64,000 nucleotides of DNA from Prochlorococcus marinus str. MIT 9201. Lineage in GTDB: Bacteria; Cyanobacteriota; Cyanobacteriia; PCC-6307; Cyanobiaceae. The DNA lies in NCBI RefSeq assembly GCF_000759955.1, contig NZ_JNAL01000015.1:1-64000 (forward strand), read 5' to 3'. A program made the position numbers and the translations under genes. Shown piece after piece: positions 29,777 to 39,234 of this stretch. Position 1 is the first letter of the stretch. Each line of letters opens with the position of its first letter. The notes beneath the pieces are model-generated. The model ran no database searches. It was not told the DNA's origin and was given only the letters and a program-made list of their open reading frames with translations.

Positions 29777-30946
29777 TTAAATACTTTTAGTTCTCTTCAC
29801 TTTTAAGAGTGCATTATTAACTGCCTGTTGTTGATCTCTTTTGGTAATCCAATGGTGATAAGTTTCAGTATGTAGGCTAACTGAATGTCCCATCATTCTG
29901 GCAGCAACTGTATCTGGTAAATCATAAAAAATTGTTCTTACTGCCCAAGCATGTCTAAGATCATAAGGTTTTATTTGTAAAGAGTAACGCTTAAACTGGT
30001 CTGTAACCTTTTTGCCAATATTTTGCAGGGTTGTGATTTTAAGGTCTCTATTAATATTTGGCAGTAGTTCTGGATTCTCACCAAGTTTTGATAATTCGAA
30101 CTTTTCTACCCATTCCGGATGGAAAGGCCACACTTGATGCTCCCCTGTTTTCGTCGTAGGTAGAACTCTAATAATTTTGTCTCCCAAATTCACTAAAGAA
30201 CTTAAATCGCAAAAAAATACTTCATGATTTCTTAATCCATATGTTGCCATTAAACCAAAAACAAATTTCCAAGATTTATTTGGGATTCTCTCCCAAAGCT
30301 TGACTATTAACTCGTCTTTTGGGAGATCCCTAAATCCTGCTTTGTTAAGACCATATCCTCTAGAATTTAATTTCCAATCTTCTGGAAGTTGAATATCCAA
30401 GTATTTAGCCAAAACATTTAGAGAAGTGGCGCATTGTTTCCTACTTCTGCTACCTTTTTTGTAGCTTTCAAGTGTTTTTTGAAAAATTTTATCTAAAGCT
30501 TCATTCTTAGAACAATTATAAATATCAAGAATTCTTTTCAGATAAGGCTTATAAGAACTCTTCCAAGTTGTTTTTCTGGTGCTGGTTAGATATTCACTCT
30601 TGCTTTCTTTAAAAAAAAATTCTTCAAATTGATTTAATTTATTGGGAAATTCAAAATCATTTCTTATTCGCCTTTTATTAGGGTTGCCTTTCCAATTAAT
30701 CCAATCAAATTGATTTAATTCCAGTTGCAAATTGATTAGTTGTAATTTTTTTTTAGCCTCTTCCAATCCATATATATCAGCTTTTATACCAAGAGATATT
30801 CTTTGAATTTTAAAGTTGTTTTTATCTTCTTTAGAAGGAAGTGAACCTCTAATATTTAATTTCTCTCCCCTTTTTTCAATTCTAAGCTTGCTGCCCTTAG
30901 TAGCAAATTTATCATTGATATTATTAATTTCCTGAATTACGTTCAT
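29777..30946 (-). CDS. Tyrosine recombinase/phage integrase-family protein
   Basis: A 389-residue recombinase. The N-terminal part (about 1-200) has an arm-like region and a SAM-like core-binding domain. The catalytic domain shows the first arginine in YGLRNHE (about 239), the lysine hairpin TKTGEH, the second arginine in YDLRHAW (331), the GHS histidine (354) and the tyrosine nucleophile in ETYHHW (363). The first His of the usual HxxR box is Tyr328 here. No tRNA, att-like repeat or other mobile gene lies nearby. It sits between cobO and hemH, so it looks like a resident gene rather than part of an active element. Confidence 0.88.
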   Translation of the reverse strand: MNVIQEINNINDKFATKGSKLRIEKRGEKLNIRGSLPSKEDKNNFKIQRISLGIKADIYGLEEAKKKLQLINLQLELNQFDWINWKGNPNKRRIRNDFEFPNKLNQFEEFFFKESKSEYLTSTRKTTWKSSYKPYLKRILDIYNCSKNEALDKIFQKTLESYKKGSRSRKQCATSLNVLAKYLDIQLPEDWKLNSRGYGLNKAGFRDLPKDELIVKLWERIPNKSWKFVFGLMATYGLRNHEVFFCDLSSLVNLGDKIIRVLPTTKTGEHQVWPFHPEWVEKFELSKLGENPELLPNINRDLKITTLQNIGKKVTDQFKRYSLQIKPYDLRHAWAVRTIFYDLPDTVAARMMGHSVSLHTETYHHWITKRDQQQAVNNALLKVKRTKSI

Positions 30947-31011
30947 TTACTTCTATAATTGACTCTATAATGACGTTTTTAATGTTGATTTTCAATCTCC
31001 ATAAATTTTAA

Positions 31012-32187
31012 ATGGATAAAATAGGCGTCTTACTAATGAATTTAGGAGGGCCCGAACGCATTACAGATGTTGGTCCATTCTTATATAATCTTTTTTCTGA
31101 TCCAGAGATAATCAGGACACCATTTCCTGCTTTTCAAAAGCCTCTAGCTTGGTTAATTAGTACTCTAAGAAGTACTACTTCACAACAGGCCTACCTCTCT
31201 ATAGGAGGAGGTTCTCCCATTAGAAGGATAACTGAACAACAAGCAAGAGAATTACAATCTAATTTAAGGGATAAAGGGTTGAATGCTACAACCTATATTG
31301 CTATGAGGTATTGGCATCCTTTTACTGAATCAGCGATTGCTGATATGAAAGCAGATGGGATAGATCAAGTTGTTGTTTTGCCTTTGTATCCACATTTTTC
31401 AATAAGTACTAGTGGTTCAAGTTTTAGGGAATTAAAAAAATTGCGTGACTCTGACGATGACTTTAAGAAAATCCCGATGAGATGTGTAAGAAGTTGGTTC
31501 AGTCAATCAGGTTATTTAAGATCAATGGTCGAACTAATTTCCGAACAAATTTCACTTTGTGAATCACCTTCAAATGCGCATATATTTTTTACTGCTCATG
31601 GAGTTCCTAAGAGTTATGTGGAGGAAGCTGGAGACCCATACAAGCAACAAATTGAAGATTGTTCTTTATTGATAATAAATGAGCTGGAAAAATATTTAGG
31701 GCATACTAACCCGTATACACTTTCTTATCAAAGTAGAGTTGGTCCAGTTGAATGGTTAAAACCGTATACAGAAGAAGTATTGGCTGACCTTGGAAGTTCA
31801 AATGTTGAAGATCTTATTGTTGTTCCCATAAGTTTTGTTGGAGAGCATATTGAAACATTGCAAGAAATTGATATTGAATATAAAGAAATTGCTGAAAAAG
31901 CTGGTATTAAAAATTTTCGTAGAGTAAAAGCACTTAATACTCATCCGACTTTTATTGAGGGCCTTAGTGATCTTGTGTTTTCTTGCTTGGAAGGACCTCT
32001 TGTTAATATCGAAGAAGCTTCTCAGTTGCCTGAAAAAGTGAAACTTTATCCCCAAGAAAAATGGCAATGGGGTTGGAATAATAGCTCAGAGGTTTGGAAT
32101 GGAAGGGTTGCCATGATTGTTTTTCTGATACTTTTTATTGAGCTTATTTCAGGCTCTGGACCTTTACATAAGCTAGGAATTTTATAG
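31012..32187 (+). CDS. hemH: Ferrochelatase with C-terminal chlorophyll a/b-binding-like helix
   Basis: A 391-residue type I ferrochelatase that inserts iron into protoporphyrin IX. The N-terminal [11 protein letters not shown], the catalytic FTAHGVP (about 200-206) and the SYQSRVGP motif are present. After a linker the C-terminus carries one light-harvesting-like membrane helix with the motif WNGRVAM (about 363-369), the CAB/Hlip element found on cyanobacterial and plastid type II ferrochelatases. The helix anchors the enzyme at the thylakoid and links haem output to chlorophyll status in studied cyanobacteria. Confidence 0.97.
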   Translation: MDKIGVLLMNLGGPERITDVGPFLYNLFSDPEIIRTPFPAFQKPLAWLISTLRSTTSQQAYLSIGGGSPIRRITEQQARELQSNLRDKGLNATTYIAMRYWHPFTESAIADMKADGIDQVVVLPLYPHFSISTSGSSFRELKKLRDSDDDFKKIPMRCVRSWFSQSGYLRSMVELISEQISLCESPSNAHIFFTAHGVPKSYVEEAGDPYKQQIEDCSLLIINELEKYLGHTNPYTLSYQSRVGPVEWLKPYTEEVLADLGSSNVEDLIVVPISFVGEHIETLQEIDIEYKEIAEKAGIKNFRRVKALNTHPTFIEGLSDLVFSCLEGPLVNIEEASQLPEKVKLYPQEKWQWGWNNSSEVWNGRVAMIVFLILFIELISGSGPLHKLGIL

Positions 32188-32323
32188 AGATTTATTTATA
32201 GTTTTTCAAGATATTTAAATTTATTGAAAGATTTTTATTAATTCATTTCTGACATTACATTTCTAAATAAGGCAAAAGTATTTAATTGAGTTTAAAATTT
32301 ATAGTAAATATTGAATTTCTTTA

Positions 32324-34087
32324 GTGACTCTTACTTCGAGATCTTTTTCAAAGGATAGTTCAAAACGTGACAATCCAGTTTGGATAACTGGTGCAGATGC
32401 ATTAATGGATTCTTTAAAAATTCATGGGGTAAAAGTTATATTTGGATATCCTGGAGGCGCAATATTACCAATATATGATGCTGTTCATAAGGCAGAACAA
32501 GAAGGTTGGTTAAAGCATTATATGGTTAGGCATGAACAAGGAGGCTCTCATGCGGCAGATGGATATGCAAGATCTACTGGTGAAGTAGGAGTATGTTTTG
32601 GGACCTCAGGTCCAGGGGCAACAAATTTAGTAACTGGAATTGCCACTGCTCAAATGGATTCAGTCCCCTTAGTTGTAGTTACAGGTCAAGTCCCAAGACC
32701 TGCTATAGGGACAGACGCTTTTCAAGAAACTGATATTTTTGGTATAACCCTCCCAATAGTGAAACATTCATGGGTAATAAGAGATCCCTCAGACATAGCG
32801 AAAGTAGTTTCTGAAGCTTTTTTTATAGCCTCTTCTGGGAGACCTGGCCCCGTTTTAATTGATATACCCAAAGATGTAGGTCAGGAGTTCTTTAATTACC
32901 AAAGAGTTTTGCCTGGTGAGATTGTTCCTAAAGGATTTAAAAGGAATGGGGATATTAATGATTTCGATGTTAATAAAGCAATTAAATTAATAGAAGATTC
33001 TGAAAGACCTCTCCTATACGTAGGAGGTGGGGCAATATCTTCAGGGGCTCATGATGAAATAAGAACTTTGGCAAAGAATTATCAAATACCGGTTACTACA
33101 ACCTTAATGGGGAAAGGCGCATTTGATGAAAAAGATAATTTATCAGTAGGGATGTTAGGAATGCACGGCACTGCTTATGCAAACTTTGCTGTTACAGAAT
33201 GTGATCTTTTAATTGCTATTGGAGCTAGATTCGATGATAGGGTAACAGGAAAATTAGATACTTTTGCATCTAATGCAAAGGTAATTCATATAGATATTGA
33301 CCCAGCAGAAGTTAATAAAAATAGACGTGTAGATGTTGCAATTGTTGCTGATGTTTCAAAAGCTGTTCTGAAAATTAATGAACAATCTCTAAAAAACAAA
33401 ATTACTTGTCGTACGAAAAACTGGTTAGAAAAAATTGATTTTTGGAAACATAAACACCCTTTATATGACCCGCCTAAAGAAGGAGAAATTTATCCTCAGG
33501 AAGTTCTTTTAAAAGTAAGGGAACTTTCACCAGAAGCTTATATAACTACAGATGTAGGACAACACCAGATGTGGGCTGCTCAATATCTTAGGAATTCTCC
33601 TAGAAAATGGATTAGTAGTGCAGGCTTAGGAACCATGGGTTTTGGATTGCCAGCGGCAATTGGAGTAAAAGCAGCCTTACCTAATTCAGATGTAATTTGT
33701 ATTGCAGGAGATGCAAGTGTCTTAATGAATATTCAAGAATTAGGAACCTTATCTCAATATGGTCTAAAGGTGAAATTGATTATTATCAATAATCGCTGGC
33801 AAGGGATGGTAAGACAATGGCAGGAAAGTTTCTATGATGAAAGATATTCCTCATCTGATATGAGTTGTGGTGAACCTGATTTTGTAAAACTTGCTGAGTC
33901 TTTTGGAGTTAAAGGGTATTTAATTTCTGATAGAAAACAATTACAGAATGAATTAAAAAATGCGCTTGATCATGACGGCCCTGCCTTGATTAATATCCTT
34001 GTCAGAAGAGGTGAAAATTGTTATCCAATGGTCCCTCCTGGTAAAAGTAATGCTCAAATGGTTGGATATGTTAATTGTGAAGACTAA
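32324..34087 (+). CDS. ilvB: Acetolactate synthase large (catalytic) subunit
   Basis: A 587-residue ThDP-dependent enzyme making acetolactate or acetohydroxybutyrate for branched-chain amino acids. The N-terminal domain has [14 protein letters not shown] and the catalytic glutamate in [15 protein letters not shown]. The C-terminal ThDP/Mg site reads GDASVLMN, followed by [12 protein letters not shown]. The start is GTG at 32324, directly after a stop in frame. The small regulatory subunit is not in this window. Confidence 0.97.
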   Translation: MTLTSRSFSKDSSKRDNPVWITGADALMDSLKIHGVKVIFGYPGGAILPIYDAVHKAEQEGWLKHYMVRHEQGGSHAADGYARSTGEVGVCFGTSGPGATNLVTGIATAQMDSVPLVVVTGQVPRPAIGTDAFQETDIFGITLPIVKHSWVIRDPSDIAKVVSEAFFIASSGRPGPVLIDIPKDVGQEFFNYQRVLPGEIVPKGFKRNGDINDFDVNKAIKLIEDSERPLLYVGGGAISSGAHDEIRTLAKNYQIPVTTTLMGKGAFDEKDNLSVGMLGMHGTAYANFAVTECDLLIAIGARFDDRVTGKLDTFASNAKVIHIDIDPAEVNKNRRVDVAIVADVSKAVLKINEQSLKNKITCRTKNWLEKIDFWKHKHPLYDPPKEGEIYPQEVLLKVRELSPEAYITTDVGQHQMWAAQYLRNSPRKWISSAGLGTMGFGLPAAIGVKAALPNSDVICIAGDASVLMNIQELGTLSQYGLKVKLIIINNRWQGMVRQWQESFYDERYSSSDMSCGEPDFVKLAESFGVKGYLISDRKQLQNELKNALDHDGPALINILVRRGENCYPMVPPGKSNAQMVGYVNCED

Positions 34088-34155
34088 TTTTATTAAAATT
34101 CCTCATTTTAAAAAATTAACTTTAAAGTAATTTTAAAAACTTAGATATTTTTAAA

Positions 34156-34506
34156 TTGGAAAAATTATCAAAAATCTTAATTATAATCTGTTTGATTGTC
34201 TTTAATCCTGTAATAGTAAACTCGGCCGAAATTCTTCAAATTAAAAGTTCAGATACTATTTTGGTGGGGGATCAAAATAGAAATTTAACTATCGGATTAT
34301 TTTGCGTAGATGTAAATCAAAATGATGAGAGTCAAGCAACTAATCTACTTAAGAGTGAATTCCCAAGGGGGAGCAAAGTGAAAATAAAGCCTTTTGGTTT
34401 CAAAGAGAATGTTTTGATTGCCAAAGTTTTTAATATTAAAGGTACTAAGGAGATGACGGAATTATTAGTCGCTAATAACTTAAGTAGTGAAATTTGTCCA
34501 AGTTAA
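34156..34506 (+). CDS. Secreted protein with degenerate staphylococcal-nuclease-like fold
   Basis: A 116-residue protein starting at TTG with a signal peptide (hydrophobic core about 6-20, probable cleavage after VNSA). The mature part follows the SNase strand pattern (ILQIKSSDTILVG, then GLFCVDV, then ATNLLKSEFPRGSKVKI). The nuclease catalytic Arg/Glu residues are not evident, so enzyme activity is doubtful. Two cysteines (in LFCV and EICP) could form a disulfide. The assignment is by pattern only. It lies between ilvB and a convergent laccase-domain gene. Confidence 0.6.
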   Translation: MEKLSKILIIICLIVFNPVIVNSAEILQIKSSDTILVGDQNRNLTIGLFCVDVNQNDESQATNLLKSEFPRGSKVKIKPFGFKENVLIAKVFNIKGTKEMTELLVANNLSSEICPS

Positions 34507-34512
34507 TTATCT

Positions 34513-35295
34513 TTATGAGCAAATAAGATTCCATTGTCTTGAGATTGTTTTGCTCCTTCTCCAAGAATAAAATTCATTATTGAATTTGTATGTACATAAA
34601 TTTGAGATGTCTATATTTGTATGAGGTATTTTCTCATTTAAAAGTTGTCTATAGGCAAATCTTTTTAGATCAAGTTGATTTAAGTTTTGCTCTCTGAATT
34701 GATTTGAATCATTAAAACAAAAATCTTTTTTAGTTTTAGTCAATTTGATAGTTATGTTTTTGTTTTCGGCCTTTCTATAAAATTCTTTGAGGGTAATTTT
34801 ATCAACTAGATAATTTTCCTTGGAAATGGCTGGTCCTATTGCAACAAGTAAGTCATCTCTAGATGTCCCAAAAGTATCGAAAATTTTTACCAGATTTTTT
34901 ATTATTTTTTTTTCTAAACCTTTTCTTCCACAATGTAAGTTTGCTACATTTCTTGTCCTTTTATCTGCAAAAAATATTGGCATACAATCAGCAGTATAAA
35001 CCCATAAGTTTTGACTGCATTTATTGCCAACAAGACCATCTGCATCAGTCTTAGTTCCTTTTTGCGAATGAGATCCAAACACTATCACATTACTGTGAAT
35101 TTGATTGGAAACACAATTTATAGAATTTTCATTAAAGTGATTCCCTAATAATTGAAGAAATTTCTCAGAGCAAGACTTCGTGAAGTATGCATGTTTGAAA
35201 TTATTTTGACTAAGAATGGGTGATGAATAATACTCAAATTTTTTGTTTTGAATATAAATTTCATCTTTTGAGAAATATATTTCTTTGTAAGGAAT
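34513..35295 (-). CDS. Laccase-domain protein (YfiH/PgeF family), probable ATT start
   Basis: A protein of about 260 residues. The frame is open from a stop at 35326-35328, but its first standard start is GTG at 35088, which would remove the family's N-terminal HAYFTK strand and the metal-ligand histidine in NQIHSN. The other ligands remain in YTADC and NLHCGRKG. A good Shine-Dalgarno (AGGAGA) ends 7 bases before an in-frame ATT at 35295, making ATT the best start and giving the usual family length. Family members act on purine nucleosides or edit peptidoglycan precursors; the role here is unknown. It follows the Tab2-like gene by 22 bp. Confidence 0.85.
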   Translation of the reverse strand: MPYKEIYFSKDEIYIQNKKFEYYSSPILSQNNFKHAYFTKSCSEKFLQLLGNHFNENSINCVSNQIHSNVIVFGSHSQKGTKTDADGLVGNKCSQNLWVYTADCMPIFFADKRTRNVANLHCGRKGLEKKIIKNLVKIFDTFGTSRDDLLVAIGPAISKENYLVDKITLKEFYRKAENKNITIKLTKTKKDFCFNDSNQFREQNLNQLDLKRFAYRQLLNEKIPHTNIDISNLCTYKFNNEFYSWRRSKTISRQWNLICS

Positions 35296-35317
35296 AGTTC
35301 TTTCTCCTAAACTGAAT

Positions 35318-36223
35318 TTATGTAATTAATTCAATATCTCTTAAGATCCAGAATCCTGCAAATTTTTCGATATATGGTGTTGACTGTATGGAAATAAATT
35401 GATAACCAAAAGAATTTTTTTTATTCTTTAAAAACTTTGTATTCAAAATGTTTGCATCTTTTTCTGGTAAATCAGTTACCAGCCACTTATCGTCTTCTGA
35501 AGCTTCAAGTATGAGTTGGTTCTTATTAATGACTAATTTAATAGGTTCTAAACAACTGAACCATGCAGAAAGTGCTAAAGATCTATCTTTGCTAAAAAGT
35601 CTTAATCCTGGAACTAAGTAATTATCATCTAAATCTTGCTGAATTGGGAAAATATCTCCAAATTCTATAGGCCAATTTTCTGCTGATTTTAATTCGCCAA
35701 TTGATATTTCAGAGATAGTTAAAGCATCACCCCTTACTGCTTCTGGTAGAGGTTGAGGAGCGTTTTCCGTTTTAGAAGAAAAAGTAGGGGCTAATACACC
35801 TCTTACATAACCTTTTTCCTTTGGATAAATCTCTCTCTCGAGAAATTCGATTCTATCTAATAAATCGTAAGTTCTCCTACTTACAATAGCCTCAATACTA
35901 AGGGCCTCAAGAGATTTTTTAATGATCGATTTCATTGAAGACCTCCAGAATCGTACTATTGAAGGTTTCTCCCACCCTTGTTTTTTTGCTTCACTTATTG
36001 CTTCATTAAGTGCTTTTGTAAGCCATACTGAGTTAACTTCATTGGCAGGGCATTTTTTATTCCAAAGAAAAATATCTTCTGTCTTATAACTTCTTGTAGA
36101 GCAAATAATTAACTCCCACCTTTTTTTCCCGCTTGCTTCAATAATTGGTCTTGAGTAAAAGTCTAATTCCCAATCTGAAATTTTTAATTTAAGACTTGAC
36201 TCTATTTTTTTGTTGATGTTCAT
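35318..36223 (-). CDS. Tab2/Atab2-like protein (DUF1092)
   Basis: A 301-residue protein with the N-terminal family phrase WELDFYSRPI (about 18-27) and WELIIC, and the later VRFWRSSM and YPKEKGYV blocks. Plant and algal relatives (Tab2/Atab2) bind RNA and promote translation of photosystem I psaB mRNA, while the cyanobacterial role is less clear. Its ATG overlaps the TGA-containing end of the upstream S1-domain gene by 4 bp, so two presumed RNA-binding proteins are translationally coupled. The laccase-domain gene follows. Confidence 0.88.
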   Translation of the reverse strand: MNINKKIESSLKLKISDWELDFYSRPIIEASGKKRWELIICSTRSYKTEDIFLWNKKCPANEVNSVWLTKALNEAISEAKKQGWEKPSIVRFWRSSMKSIIKKSLEALSIEAIVSRRTYDLLDRIEFLEREIYPKEKGYVRGVLAPTFSSKTENAPQPLPEAVRGDALTISEISIGELKSAENWPIEFGDIFPIQQDLDDNYLVPGLRLFSKDRSLALSAWFSCLEPIKLVINKNQLILEASEDDKWLVTDLPEKDANILNTKFLKNKKNSFGYQFISIQSTPYIEKFAGFWILRDIELIT

Positions 36224-37422
36224 TTATCTTGTTCTTTTTTATTAAAGAGTGCTTTAGTTTTTAATGCTCTCTCTGTAGCTTCTTGCATAACTTTTTGCTT
36301 ATCAATAATTAATTCTCCCGCAGAGTTTTCCAGGAGTGCTGTATTGAGACCAATGCGCCCTTTTTCGAGGTCAATTTCAGATATCAAAGCTTTTATAATT
36401 TCCCCTTCTCTAAAAACTTCTCGTAAAGAACGAATCGATCCATTTGTTAATGAGGATTGATGAAGAAGTCCACTGGCTCCCCCTAAATCAATAAAAAAGC
36501 CATATGGTTTTACAGCTAAAACTTCTCCTTCAATTAATTGACCTAATTCTAGACTTGTAAGTTTAGACACTAATGAAGCTTTCTTCTCAGAGAGAACTAA
36601 TTTTCTGGATTCTGGATTAACCTCAAGAAACGCCACTTTTAGATTTTTGCCAACAAAAGATTGATAATCTTGACCATCTTCAAGTTGGGATCTGGGGATA
36701 AATCCTCTTAATCCATCTACATCGCAAGTAAGCCCACCTCTGTTAAATCCATTAATTAAAACGTTAATTAAATCTCCATTTTTTGCGGAACTTGATACTT
36801 TCTCCCAACTTTGCCTGAGAATTAATGCCCGAGCACTCACTGTTACCATTCCATCAGCATTTTGTTCTTTGATAACCAAAACTTTCATTTCAAGTCCTAT
36901 AGAAAACTTTTCTTTAAAGTTAGTTATGACACCCAAACCACATTCTTTTTTGGGCATATAACCAGGTGCCTTTCCACCAATGTCAACATATAATCCATCA
37001 CTTTCGATTGCTATAACCTTACCTGAAATTGTTTCTCCAGTAGCCCCAATTGGCTCATTTGCATTTAAAGCCTCTAAAAAAGCACTTTCATCAAAATCGA
37101 ATTCATCAACTGTTCTTTCTAATTGAAAATCTGCATTTTGCTCAGAAAAATTAAGCGGTCTATTTAAGTCTTGTTGCGTTAAATCTTGTTGAGAAATATC
37201 AAAATCCTTAGTCTTTTCATTACTGTCCTCAATTTCTTTTACAGAATTATCTTTGATGATTTGAGGTTTGATTGCAATATTTTTTTTTATATCTTTTTGC
37301 GAATTGTTTTGCTCATTATTTATTTCTTGAGAATCTTTCTTGCTTATGTGAAGTACCTGAATAGGTTTTTTATTGCCCTTTGGTTGGATATTATCTTGGG
37401 CATTTTTATTACTTGCTCCCAT
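36220..37422 (-). CDS. Ribosomal protein S1 homologue with three S1 domains
   Basis: A 400-residue protein. The first 125 residues or so are a low-complexity, Gln/Asn/Asp/Lys-rich extension. Three S1 RNA-binding repeats follow: GETISGKVIAIESDGLYVDIG, then a second around GDLINVLINGFNRGGLTCDVDG, then a third around GQLIEGEVLAVKPYGFFIDLG. Cyanobacteria carry two S1 homologues, and the long N-terminal extension suggests this is the second (Rps1b-like) rather than the main ribosomal S1. It heads a coupled set with the Tab2-like gene. Confidence 0.88.
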   Translation of the reverse strand: MGASNKNAQDNIQPKGNKKPIQVLHISKKDSQEINNEQNNSQKDIKKNIAIKPQIIKDNSVKEIEDSNEKTKDFDISQQDLTQQDLNRPLNFSEQNADFQLERTVDEFDFDESAFLEALNANEPIGATGETISGKVIAIESDGLYVDIGGKAPGYMPKKECGLGVITNFKEKFSIGLEMKVLVIKEQNADGMVTVSARALILRQSWEKVSSSAKNGDLINVLINGFNRGGLTCDVDGLRGFIPRSQLEDGQDYQSFVGKNLKVAFLEVNPESRKLVLSEKKASLVSKLTSLELGQLIEGEVLAVKPYGFFIDLGGASGLLHQSSLTNGSIRSLREVFREGEIIKALISEIDLEKGRIGLNTALLENSAGELIIDKQKVMQEATERALKTKALFNKKEQDK

Positions 37423-37488
37423 CGTAGGTAAAATAAGAATAATTAATTATTAACATACTCTAAATGTTAGTACTCAAAATTAAAATTA

Positions 37489-38283
37489 ATGAACTTTAAA
37501 CCAATATCTAATAAATTTGAATATTTAAATTGGCAAGAAATAGAGAGTATTGCAAAAGAAAAAAGATCAACAGTGATTTGGCCATTTGGTGCTGTTGAGC
37601 AACATGGACCTCATTTGCCTCTTGCTACAGATAGTATTTTTGTTGATGACATCGTAAGCGAAGTTTTTAAATTATTACCTGACGGTATTCCATTAAAAAA
37701 ACTTCCAACTCAATATATTGGGTTTTCGCCAGAACATAAAGGTTTTGCTGGGACAATTTCACTTTCCTCAAATTTAATAACCTCAATGATCAAGGAAGTC
37801 GGAGGTCAATTATCTGAAATGGGTTTTAAAAGATTGATATTAATAAATGGACATGGAGGTCAAATCTCACTACTAAATACAGCGGCAAGAGAGCTAAGAA
37901 GTTTCTCACCAGGGATTGCAGTTTTTCCTTGTTTTCTATGGAGTGGTGTTAATGGATTAAGTGAATTGTTAACAAAAACTGAGATCGAGGATGGGCTTCA
38001 TGCCTCTTTAGCTGAAACAAGTTTGATGCTCGCTTTGAAACCAGAATTAGTAGGTGATGAACGCCCAAATGAGGGCATTAAAGGACAAATCCCAGAAGGC
38101 TGGAGTCTAGAGGGGAATGCGCCTACTGCTTGGTTTACTGACGACTTCAGTAAATCAGGTGTTATTGGAGATAGTAGAGGAGCAAATGAGTCTTTAGGAA
38201 AAAATTTAAAGGAATTATTGATTAATCATTGGTACAAATTGATTATGAATCTGATGCAATCAGATTGGCCAAACAATTATTAA
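37489..38283 (+). CDS. Creatininase-family amidohydrolase
   Basis: A 264-residue metal-dependent amidohydrolase fold. Metal-ligand motifs are seen as the PFGAVEQHGPHLPLATD block (about 32-48) with Glu, His and Asp ligands, the LINGHGGQ block (about 120-127) and a later glutamate in the HASLAETSLM segment. Relatives act on creatinine, mycofactocin precursors or formamide intermediates of riboflavin/F420 synthesis. No specific substrate can be inferred here. It is divergent from the S1 homologue and 111 bp before the ADO start. Confidence 0.87.
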   Translation: MNFKPISNKFEYLNWQEIESIAKEKRSTVIWPFGAVEQHGPHLPLATDSIFVDDIVSEVFKLLPDGIPLKKLPTQYIGFSPEHKGFAGTISLSSNLITSMIKEVGGQLSEMGFKRLILINGHGGQISLLNTAARELRSFSPGIAVFPCFLWSGVNGLSELLTKTEIEDGLHASLAETSLMLALKPELVGDERPNEGIKGQIPEGWSLEGNAPTAWFTDDFSKSGVIGDSRGANESLGKNLKELLINHWYKLIMNLMQSDWPNNY

Positions 38284-38349
38284 ATAAGTTTAAGTAAAAA
38301 ATGTGACTTAACAATTGAAACTATTTTCATGATATTTAAATAAACTCTC

Positions 38350-38355
38350 TATAAT
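38350..38355 (+). promoter_or_regulatory. Consensus -10 box upstream of the alkane gene ADO
   Basis: A perfect TATAAT lies here in the gap between the creatininase gene and ADO. No convincing TTGACA is seen 17 bp upstream. Transcription would begin near 38362, only 6 bases before the first in-frame ATG at 38368, which argues for the second ATG at 38395 as the true start. Confidence 0.55.
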
Positions 38356-38394
38356 CGTGTAATATTCATGCATAATGAACTAAAGATTACTGAC

Positions 38395-39126
38395 ATGCAA
38401 ACTCTAGAATCAAATAAAAACACGACTTCCGAAGAATCTGCTGATTCTATTTCTTTAAACTTACCTGACTTCACAACTGATTCTTACAAAGATGCATATA
38501 GCAGAATAAATGCAATTGTTATAGAGGGAGAGCAAGAGGCTCATGATAATTACATTTCAATAGCAACTTTAATACCAAATGAGTTAGAGGAATTAACTAA
38601 ATTGGCAAGAATGGAAATGAAGCATAAAAAAGGCTTTACTGCATGTGGAAGAAATTTAGGTGTAGTAGCTGATATGGAATTTGCTAAAAAATTCTTTTCT
38701 AAATTGCATGGTAATTTTCAAGTCGCTCTTGAAAAAGGAAATTTAACAACATGTCTTTTAATACAAGCCATCTTAATTGAAGCATTTGCTATCTCCGCAT
38801 ATCATGTCTACATACGAGTTGCAGATCCTTTTGCAAAAAAAATAACAGAGGGTGTGGTTAAAGATGAATATCTCCATTTAAATTACGGTCAAGAGTGGCT
38901 CAAAGAGAATTTATCTACTTGTAAAGCAGAATTAATGGAAGCTAACAAGGTTAACCTTCCCTTGATCAAAAAGATGTTAGATGAAGTAGCAGAAGACGCT
39001 TCAGTTTTAGCTATGGATAAAGAAGAATTAATGGAAGAATTTATGATCGCTTATCAAGATACCCTTATGGAAATAGGTCTTGATAATAGAGAAATTGCCA
39101 GAATGGCGATGGCAGCAATTGTTTGA
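38395..39126 (+). CDS. ado: Aldehyde-deformylating oxygenase (alkane synthesis)
   Basis: A 243-residue ferritin-like di-iron enzyme converting fatty aldehydes to Cn-1 alkanes and formate. All iron ligands known from the Prochlorococcus MIT9313 enzyme are present: Glu46, Glu74, His77, Glu129, Glu158 and His161 by this start. An ATG 27 bases upstream (38368) is in frame, but the predicted transcription start leaves almost no leader for it, and the MQTLES start is what I recall for related proteins. It is 108 bp upstream of the partner reductase AAR. Confidence 0.97.
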   Translation: MQTLESNKNTTSEESADSISLNLPDFTTDSYKDAYSRINAIVIEGEQEAHDNYISIATLIPNELEELTKLARMEMKHKKGFTACGRNLGVVADMEFAKKFFSKLHGNFQVALEKGNLTTCLLIQAILIEAFAISAYHVYIRVADPFAKKITEGVVKDEYLHLNYGQEWLKENLSTCKAELMEANKVNLPLIKKMLDEVAEDASVLAMDKEELMEEFMIAYQDTLMEIGLDNREIARMAMAAIV

Positions 39127-39234
39127 TTTTATTTCTACTTAATTAAGCATTTTAATAATTAATCATTCCTATTTAAGTACTTACCTCTGTGCTATTGTTC
39201 ATAACATTGTATAGAAAACATTAATAAATTTTAA

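Noticed and set aside
29744-31011. Attachment sites or a tRNA next to the tyrosine recombinase
   Set aside because: No tRNA-like cloverleaf or direct repeat was seen in the short flanking gaps of 33 and 65 bp.
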